The notes beneath the pieces were generated by a model. That model did no database searches. It was not told the DNA's origin and saw only the letters and a list, made by a program, of their open reading frames with translations. From positions 1-59,511 of the forward strand of contig JABFSF010000013.1 of the NCBI GenBank assembly GCA_013140755.1: a DNA stretch of 59,511 nucleotides, written 5' to 3'. Both the position numbers and the translations under genes were made by a program. Shown here one piece after another: positions 54,400-59,511 of the stretch (within the stretch, counting starts at the first letter, position 1; each line of letters opens with the position of its first letter). The DNA comes from Methylotenera sp. (lineage in GTDB: Bacteria; Pseudomonadota; Gammaproteobacteria; Burkholderiales; Methylophilaceae).

Positions 54400-56148
54400 T
54401 TAAGTTTGATAAAACTTAGCGACTAAGGGTTCAATTTTTTCAATGTCAGTGAGTGCTAACACTTTACGCACGTCTTTATTGAGCTCAGATAATTGGCTAT
54501 GTAGTACTTGCTGCTTCACGCTCAAAATGTGTGAGGGATGCATAGAAAGTTGACGCAAACCCATGCCAATGAGTAGTTTAGTGAGCTTGGTTTCCCCCGC
54601 CATTTCACCACACACCGACACCGATTTACCTAATTTTTCACCCGCTTTAATGGTCATGGCGATGAGCTTTAAAACCGATGGATGCAGTGGGTTGTAAAGG
54701 TGCGCTACAGCATCATCGGTGCGGTCAATTGCCAGCGTGTATTGAATTAAGTCATTGGTACCAATGGATAAAAAGTCTAATTCTTTAGCAAAGGCTTCTG
54801 CGTTAATGGCGGCGGCTGGTATTTCTATCATGCCACCGAGTGCAATATGTTCATTAAACGGAATATTTTCTTTACGCAAACTGGCTTTAGCACGCTCTAG
54901 CAACAGCTTAGTTTGCCGTAACTCTGCAAGGGTAGAAAGCATGGGGATTAAAATTTTGATGTTACCAAAATGAGAGGCGCGTAACAAAGCCCGTAATTGC
55001 GTGTGAAAAATCTGCGGCTCGGCCAAGCAATAGCGGATGGCACGTAAGCCCAGTGCGGGGTTGGCGCATTCCACCACGGTATCAGGGTTCATTTGTTTAT
55101 CTGCGCCTAAATCGAGCGTGCGTATCACGACAGGTGCGCCGTTCATAGCCTCAGCGACGGTTTTATAGGCGACATATTGTTCGCTTTCATCAGGCATTTC
55201 ACGCCGATTCATAAATAAGAATTCGGTGCGATACAGCCCAATGCCTGTGGCACCGCTCGCTTTAACTGCTGCAACGTCTTCAGGCACTTCAATATTTGCT
55301 AATAATTCAATGGCAATGCCATCTAAGCTAACGGCTTTGGTCGTTTTAATCCGTTGTAATTTTTGCTGTTCTAATTCCCACTGTTCTTGGCGTAATTTGT
55401 ATTCCGTTAAAATGCTTTTGTCAGGATTAACAATCACCATCCCTTGCAAGCCATCTACAATAATCAACTCGCCATCGTTGATTAAATCGCGCGCCTTTTG
55501 CAGGGCAACAATTGAGGGAATATTGAGGCTACGCGCCAAAATAGCTGTGTGCGAGGTCACGCCGCCTACATCGGTAATAAAAGCGGCAAATTCATGTTGC
55601 TTAAATTGAATCGCATCAGCGGGTGAAATATCATGCGCGACTAAAATTTGCTTGCGCTCTTGGTGTATCGCGCTTGCGAGCTGCTCGGTGCTTAGCTGTT
55701 GCGAATGACCTAGCAACACTTTAATCACACGTTCTACCACTTGAATTACATCTTGCTTGCGCTCGCGTAGGTAGTCGTCTTCAATCTGCTCAAATTGTTC
55801 GACAATCTCGTCCATTTGCAACTTAATGGCCCATTCAGCATTGCACTGCTCTTTGCGAATAATGGCTTTGGGTGTTTCAGATAACGATTTATCTGCCAAC
55901 ATCATCAAATGCGTGCCAATAAACGCACTGAGCTCAGCAGGGGCGTTTTTGCGTAAATCTTGGTTGATTTGTTCTAAGTCATGCTTAACGGTTGCGATGG
56001 CATCGCTAAAACGCTGAATTTCATCTTCAACTAAGTGCTTGGGGAGTTGGTAATGCACGACCTCTAACAGTGCGTTAGAAACAAGGTGCGCATGACCAAT
56101 GGCAATGCCGCTTGAAACCCCTACGCCATGAATGCTAAAACTGGTCAC
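54400..56148 (-). CDS. ptsI: Phosphoenolpyruvate-protein phosphotransferase (enzyme I)
   Basis: Transfers phosphate from PEP to HPr. 582 residues if the start is the GTG at 56148 (TSFSIHGVGVSSGIAIGHAHL follows), preferred because AAAGG lies upstream and this matches the usual N-terminus. The frame extends to 56199, overlapping ptsH, without conserved sequence. The phospho-histidine is in GGVTSHTAILARSLNIPSIVAL near 190. The PEP-binding region has RTEFLFMNR and IGTNDLIQYTLAIDR, and CGEMAG with the C-terminal cysteine. No sugar-specific IIB/IIC genes are near, so the system is probably regulatory. Confidence 0.95.
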   Translation of the reverse strand: MTSFSIHGVGVSSGIAIGHAHLVSNALLEVVHYQLPKHLVEDEIQRFSDAIATVKHDLEQINQDLRKNAPAELSAFIGTHLMMLADKSLSETPKAIIRKEQCNAEWAIKLQMDEIVEQFEQIEDDYLRERKQDVIQVVERVIKVLLGHSQQLSTEQLASAIHQERKQILVAHDISPADAIQFKQHEFAAFITDVGGVTSHTAILARSLNIPSIVALQKARDLINDGELIIVDGLQGMVIVNPDKSILTEYKLRQEQWELEQQKLQRIKTTKAVSLDGIAIELLANIEVPEDVAAVKASGATGIGLYRTEFLFMNRREMPDESEQYVAYKTVAEAMNGAPVVIRTLDLGADKQMNPDTVVECANPALGLRAIRYCLAEPQIFHTQLRALLRASHFGNIKILIPMLSTLAELRQTKLLLERAKASLRKENIPFNEHIALGGMIEIPAAAINAEAFAKELDFLSIGTNDLIQYTLAIDRTDDAVAHLYNPLHPSVLKLIAMTIKAGEKLGKSVSVCGEMAGETKLTKLLIGMGLRQLSMHPSHILSVKQQVLHSQLSELNKDVRKVLALTDIEKIEPLVAKFYQT

Positions 56149-56170
56149 GATTGTTTGCGCCTTTGATGCA

Positions 56171-56440
56171 TTATTCACCCTCGCCAAAATAATCTGCAAT
56201 CAATGCAGTGAGCGCATCAATTGCAGCTTGTTCATCTGCCCCATTGGCCTCTAAAGTGATAAAGCTTCCTTTCGCTGCCGCAAGCATCATCACGCCCATA
56301 ATACTTTTGGCGTTCACGCGGCGACCATTGCGTGTAATCCAAACGTCACTTGCAAATTTGCTTGCAGTTTGGGTGAGCTTGGTAGAAGCGCGTGCATGTA
56401 GCCCTAATTTATTGATAATTTCTACTTCAATGCTAATCAT
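56171..56440 (-). CDS. ptsH: Phosphocarrier protein HPr
   Basis: 89 residues. The phospho-acceptor H15 lies in NKLGLHARAS, and the regulatory serine S46 in NAKSIMGVMML, which is the site used by HPr kinase in organisms that have it. Both motifs are intact. It lies between the EIIA gene (28 bases upstream) and ptsI, the standard betaproteobacterial order rapZ-EIIA-ptsH-ptsI. hprK is not within the window. Confidence 0.97.
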   Translation of the reverse strand: MISIEVEIINKLGLHARASTKLTQTASKFASDVWITRNGRRVNAKSIMGVMMLAAAKGSFITLEANGADEQAAIDALTALIADYFGEGE

Positions 56441-56468
56441 GTTGAATCTAACCTAATTTTTAAATGTA

Positions 56469-56885
56469 TTACTGTGCGCTGTGATAACGATCACAGCCGT
56501 GGTTATTAAAATGTACGACACCTTCCCGTCCACCGCTCACCGCTTTTTCAACCAACGCCATCAATGATTCGTGACGATAGGTCATGGTGCGCACAATCAT
56601 GGGCATATTCACACCTGCAACGCCTTCAACCACGTTAGGCTCTAAAAGCTGAGTGACAATGTTGCAAGGGGTAGCCCCATACATGTCTGATAATACTAAC
56701 ACCCCTTCCCCCGTGTTTAACGAGGCGACTAAAGCTTGCGCGTGGGGGAGTAACTCACTTGGGTTGTCGTGAGAGTTCACCACAAGATAAGCAAGCTGTT
56801 TGGGCGCATTGCCAATCACATGTTGCGCACACTCCATTAAACTTTTGCCTAACTCGCCGTGCGCGATAATTAAAATACCAATCAT
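56469..56885 (-). CDS. PTS EIIA component, mannose/fructose type
   Basis: 138 residues. The EIIA-Man fold starts MIGILIIAHGELGKSLMECA with the phospho-acceptor H9. The GVLVLSDMYGATPCNIVTQLL motif near 60-80 and GVAGVNMPMIVR near 88-100 are conserved. Without IIB, IIC and IID partners it is likely to act in phosphate-dependent regulation rather than sugar uptake. Spaced 17 bases from rapZ upstream and 28 bases from ptsH downstream. Confidence 0.93.
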   Translation of the reverse strand: MIGILIIAHGELGKSLMECAQHVIGNAPKQLAYLVVNSHDNPSELLPHAQALVASLNTGEGVLVLSDMYGATPCNIVTQLLEPNVVEGVAGVNMPMIVRTMTYRHESLMALVEKAVSGGREGVVHFNNHGCDRYHSAQ

Positions 56886-56902
56886 GACTGTTTTAACCTC
56901 AT

Positions 56903-57766
56903 TTATTGCAACTCCCTATGCCGCGTGAGTACTTTTTGTGATGCTTTAAAGTGCTGACTTAATTGTTCAACAAAATACACCGAGCGATGCTGCCCACCCG
57001 TGCAACCAATAGCGATGGTCAGGTAGCTACGGTTATCGGTAATAAAACTTGGCAACCACTTCTCAACAAAGATTTTAATGTCGTTAAGCATTTCATGTAC
57101 GGTTGCATGATCTTGCAAAAAAGCCTGCACTGGCGCATCGCGCCCAGTCAGCTCGCGTAGTGTAGGGTCGTAATGCGGATTAGGCAGGCAACGCACATCA
57201 AACACAAAATCTGCATCTAGTGGAATACCATGTTTAAAACCAAACGAGGTAAATAATAAAGTTAAACCAGCATGCTCGCTAGAAACCACCTCTTTTATCC
57301 AGCCACGCAAGGTGTTAGCACTTAAATGACTGGTATCTATCACATGACCTAAGTCACCTAAGCTCCCAAGCAAATCGCGCTCTGAGGCAATGCTTTCCGC
57401 AAGCGTGGTTGATTCTTTACTCAGGGGATGTTTTCGCCGAGTTTCGCTGAACCTTTTGACTAAGGTTTCAACATTAGACTCTAAAAACAAGACTTGAATT
57501 GCCACACCTTGCGCTTTAAGTAGTGCAATATGTGTAGGTAATGCTTCAATGGCAACGCTACGGCTATCAATACTAATGGCGACACGCTCATGATTACTCG
57601 TGCCTAAAGATAAATCAGTGTTGTGAGATTGCAAATGTTCCGCAATTTGCGGCAACATGGTAGCGGGTAAATTATCAATACAGTAATAACCGCTGTCTTC
57701 AAGTGCGCGTAAGGCAATGCTCTTACCAGAGCCTGAAAGACCTGTGACGATAATCAATTGCTTCAT
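56903..57766 (-). CDS. rapZ: RNase adapter protein RapZ
   Basis: P-loop protein which in E. coli binds the small RNAs GlmY/GlmZ and guides RNase E; in other bacteria it is linked to PTS genes. 287 residues. Walker A GLSGSGKS is at 9-16. ALEDSGYYCIDNLPATMLP is at 25-43, SFGFKHGIPLDADFVFDVRCLPNPHYDPTLRELTGRD near 173-209, and IAIGCTGGQHRSVYFVEQL near 252-270 with the conserved GGxHRS. It heads the rapZ-EIIA-ptsH-ptsI operon and follows a candidate small-RNA locus. Confidence 0.96.
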   Translation of the reverse strand: MKQLIIVTGLSGSGKSIALRALEDSGYYCIDNLPATMLPQIAEHLQSHNTDLSLGTSNHERVAISIDSRSVAIEALPTHIALLKAQGVAIQVLFLESNVETLVKRFSETRRKHPLSKESTTLAESIASERDLLGSLGDLGHVIDTSHLSANTLRGWIKEVVSSEHAGLTLLFTSFGFKHGIPLDADFVFDVRCLPNPHYDPTLRELTGRDAPVQAFLQDHATVHEMLNDIKIFVEKWLPSFITDNRSYLTIAIGCTGGQHRSVYFVEQLSQHFKASQKVLTRHRELQ

Positions 57767-57873
57767 GGTAATTTTGCTAGAAAACTTAATGCCTAAGCCA
57801 CTTATTGATAAGTATCATAGCAGTACTTCGCTTGAAATGTAACAGCAAAAGCGTCAAGCATATTAGAAAATGC

Positions 57874-57921
57874 ACCCCAAAGTAAAAAAGCACCTTTAAA
57901 GGTGCTTTTTTACTTTGGGGT
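57874..57921. terminator. 48-base perfect palindrome upstream of rapZ, terminator-like
   Basis: The sequence from 57874 to 57921 equals its own reverse complement, centred between 57897 and 57898. Its core GCACCTTTAAAGGTGC is followed by six T on either strand, then continues into ACTTTGGGG arms. In the minus direction it can end a transcript coming from about 58076. There is no plus-strand gene to its left that needs it. Confidence 0.8.
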
Positions 57922-58076
57922 AACACAGATTAAACATGCAAATTAAATGAGAGACCTACCCAGTGCTTAAGTACACACAACCCTTATAATTATGTTGGCT
58001 TAAGTAAAGTCCTAGTGGCAGTGTCTCCGTAATTATCTATTAGCCAAAAGCGTGCCAGATGATGTAAATTTTTCCA
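57884..58076 (-). ncRNA. Candidate small RNA (about 190 nt) upstream of rapZ
   Basis: On the minus strand an extended -10 box (TG-n-TATGAT at 58090-58082) has no good -35 box. The predicted transcript would start near 58076 and end in the T-run of the palindrome at 57889-57884. It contains a 10-pair helix with one bulge: GAGAC-A-CTGCC (58027-58017) with GGTAGGTCTC (57960-57951). Inside is a pairing of two CTTAAG copies (58004-57999 with 57971-57966) and a CAAC/GTTG tip. No reading frame is present. It does not match a known RNA family by eye. An alternative is a leader or attenuator of rapZ rather than a free RNA. Confidence 0.35.
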
Positions 58077-58158
58077 TAAAAATCATAACACATTGATTTT
58101 TATCATTTATAAATTTGCGCATGGAGATTTTATGTAAAAATAAATCAGCACCTCAACC

Positions 58159-58209
58159 AAAAGTGGTGGTTCATATCAACCAACATGGTTGATATGAACC
58201 ACCACTTTT
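58159..58209 (-). terminator. 24-base-pair hairpin after the MocR gene
   Basis: Perfect stem from 58159-58182 to 58186-58209 with a 3-base ACA loop; it begins AAAAGTGGTGGTTCATATC on the plus strand. It lies 23 bases after the MocR stop codon on the minus strand. The A/T ends could act as a short U-tract. The stem is longer than normal for a terminator. Confidence 0.7.
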
Positions 58210-58232
58210 TATATTGACATCTGAGTTTGCAT

Positions 58233-59511
58233 TTATGCCGTCAGTAGTTTTTTGAGCGTTTGGTTGAGTGCGGCTTTCAATTTTATCAGCCCTGCAACAA
58301 TCTCTTGCTCATTTAAGTTGGCAAATCCAATGCGCAGTCCATCGCCATAAGTATTTGCAGTAGACATTTCAGTTGTGTATGGAAGGCTCAATTTTAGCGC
58401 ATCTAAATGTTTGGTGATGAGGTTAAAGTGATAATGCGTAGGAATATTTAACCATACGGCCAAGCCATTTTGCGGTAATTCAAATGTAATGTCGTTTTCA
58501 AAAACTTGAGTGAGTTGTGTGCCTAACCAAGCTCTACGTGTGCCGTAAAAATTCTTGGTGCGGAGAAGGTGTTTTTTGATTTCCCCCTTTTGCAGTAATT
58601 CGGCCACACATAATTCGTTAATGGCATTGCTTTGCTGATCAATTAACGCAAGGTGTTCAGCACATGCTTGAATGAATTTATCGTTGTTAGCAACGATGTA
58701 GCTTACGTTTAGCCCAGCAGGTAGCACTTTTGATAAGTTGCCAATATAAATGACATTTTTTGGTTTTTTTGCACTCGCAATCGGCAAGTTAGGCGTGTTC
58801 AAAAAATTTAGTTCATGTGCATCATCGTTTTCAATGATTTTAAATTGATAGCGTTCTGTTAGCATGAGTAATTGTTGCTTTTGTTTTTCCGACATCACGG
58901 TTGTGGTGGGGATATGGTGTTGTGGGGTCACATAAATTGCTGCAATTTTATGCGTCATGCACAGTTGCTCAAGGTCTGTCAGGTCAATGCCATGCTGATG
59001 GTGTTGAATGGAGATGATGTTAGCACCGCAATGCACAAAAGCATCGCGTACTTTTGGGCAACAAGGGGCTTCAATGACCACATTGTCACCCGCTTTTAAT
59101 AAGCTTTTAGCAACAGTGAAAATGCTCATTTGCAGGCTTCGTGTGGTGCAAATGTAATCGGGTTTGGTATGCAAACCACGCTCCATATTGAGCATGAGTG
59201 TGATAGCCTCACGCAAAGCCAGCGTGCCTTGAGTGTTTTGTGTAGGTAAGTGTGTTGGTTTTGTGGCACTAATCAGCGCATGGCGCATGGCGCGTGAAAG
59301 CGTTTCAATGGGTACTAATTTTGATTCTGGCAAAGCTTCATCTAAACGAATTTCATCTAGTGTTAAGCTTGGTAAATATAAAGCGTTGGCTTCTTTAACG
59401 GTTGCTTGCTTTTTATTGCGATTAAGTGCGTGAATTGATAGTATTTTATCCGAAACAAACGTGCCGCGTTTACTCTCGCACCTTAGCCAGCCTTGCGCAA
59501 CGAGTTCATCG
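58233..59511 (-). CDS. MocR-type transcription regulator (partial, 5' end outside window)
   Basis: GntR winged-helix plus fold-I aminotransferase-like protein. The frame is open to the window edge: residues DELVAQGWLRCESKRGTFVSDK at 59510-59445 are the end of the DNA-binding wing, so the start lies beyond 59511. About 425 residues are visible. The PLP lysine is in GNLSKVLPAGLNVSYIV. The usual EDDxYSEL block appears as ENDDAHELNF, lacking the expected tyrosine, and the conserved arginine after the PLP lysine is replaced by Asn. This suggests a ligand sensor rather than an enzyme. Its target genes are unknown; the stretch to its 3' side is gene-free. Confidence 0.85.
   Translation of the reverse strand, partial: DELVAQGWLRCESKRGTFVSDKILSIHALNRNKKQATVKEANALYLPSLTLDEIRLDEALPESKLVPIETLSRAMRHALISATKPTHLPTQNTQGTLALREAITLMLNMERGLHTKPDYICTTRSLQMSIFTVAKSLLKAGDNVVIEAPCCPKVRDAFVHCGANIISIQHHQHGIDLTDLEQLCMTHKIAAIYVTPQHHIPTTTVMSEKQKQQLLMLTERYQFKIIENDDAHELNFLNTPNLPIASAKKPKNVIYIGNLSKVLPAGLNVSYIVANNDKFIQACAEHLALIDQQSNAINELCVAELLQKGEIKKHLLRTKNFYGTRRAWLGTQLTQVFENDITFELPQNGLAVWLNIPTHYHFNLITKHLDALKLSLPYTTEMSTANTYGDGLRIGFANLNEQEIVAGLIKLKAALNQTLKKLLTA

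Larger units (their letters stand above)
57767..58232. other. Gene-free region between the MocR gene and rapZ
   Basis: 466 bases with no credible coding frame on either strand. From the rapZ side it holds an ordinary 107-base leader, a 48-base perfect palindrome (57874-57921), about 240 A/T-rich bases that contain a candidate small-RNA unit on the minus strand, and a 24-base-pair hairpin (58159-58209) after the MocR gene. Nothing else is recognised in it. Confidence 0.7.

Noticed and set aside
57965-58006. Direct repeat GCTTAAGTA occurring twice, considered as a CRISPR or iteron remnant
   Set aside because: Only two 9-base copies with one spacer; they are better explained as the two sides of an RNA helix, since CTTAAG is self-complementary.
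57951-58027. Resemblance of GGAGACACTGCC in the rapZ upstream region to the B12-box of cobalamin riboswitches
   Set aside because: Only a short match; the other conserved parts of the cobalamin fold are missing or in the wrong order, and the downstream genes have no link to cobalamin.
57884-58076. The candidate RNA as a 6S RNA
   Set aside because: Length is right, but the long closing stem and central bubble typical of 6S RNA cannot be drawn.

Overview
The window looks like the replication-origin region of a betaproteobacterium, most likely a Methylophilaceae (Methylotenera/Methylophilus-type) methylotroph. This rests on three things: the gene order dnaN-dnaA / rpmH-rnpA-yidD-yidC-mnmE followed by mnmG-rsmG-parA-parB and a complete atpIBEFHAGDC operon; betaproteobacterial families such as DUF3106 and DUF3619; and a full-length homologue of MmeI, an enzyme first found in Methylophilus methylotrophus. 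The genus is inference. Base composition is moderately AT-rich throughout.

Layout. 1-2.6 kb: dnaN (cut by the window edge) and dnaA on the minus strand, with DnaA boxes on both sides of dnaA. 2.7-6.6 kb: ribosome/RNase P/membrane-insertion/tRNA-modification block on the plus strand. 6.6-10.7 kb: a YegP-like protein, a single-chain type IIL restriction-modification enzyme and a DUF1924 c-type cytochrome, lying between mnmE and mnmG. 10.9-15.2 kb: mnmG-rsmG-parA-parB. Four near-perfect parS palindromes lie between 6.3 and 12.4 kb; two are inside mnmE and mnmG, and one forms the core of an intrinsic terminator. 15.2-22.6 kb: F1Fo ATP synthase. 22.6-26.3 kb (minus): DoxX protein, a long amphipathic helical protein of unknown role, holC, pepA. 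26.4-28.6 kb: lptF-lptG. 28.6-30.5 kb (minus): ECF sigma factor with DUF3619, DUF3106 and RDD genes. 30.7-34 kb: PP0621-like protein and a PilS/PilR two-component pair. 34-38 kb (minus): argS, SPOR protein, dsbA, short-chain dehydrogenase. 38-45.8 kb: priA, thiE, thiD, tRNA-Gly(CCC), nadA, nudB, ispH, purU and a small unlisted lipoprotein. 46-49 kb: hemC-hemD-hemX and a hemY that stops after its N-terminal part. 49-51.9 kb: a flavin/2Fe-2S reductase, tpm, a REP-like doublet and a two-gene accessory cassette (SLATT-like 2TM protein plus a 55-residue protein). 51.9-57.8 kb (minus): prlC, DUF4870 protein, and ptsI-ptsH-EIIA-rapZ. 57.8-58.2 kb: a gene-free stretch with two very strong hairpins and a candidate small RNA just upstream of rapZ. 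58.2 kb to the end: a MocR-type regulator cut by the window edge.

How it fits together. Most of the window is a housekeeping origin-proximal chromosome: replication initiation, chromosome partitioning, energy generation, and cofactor (thiamine, NAD, heme, isoprenoid) synthesis. The regulatory or accessory features most worth a second look are the parS cluster around the restriction gene, the putative RNA next to rapZ (whose enteric homologue binds small RNAs), the sigma/DUF3619/DUF3106 module, and the REP/SLATT-like insertion between tpm and prlC.
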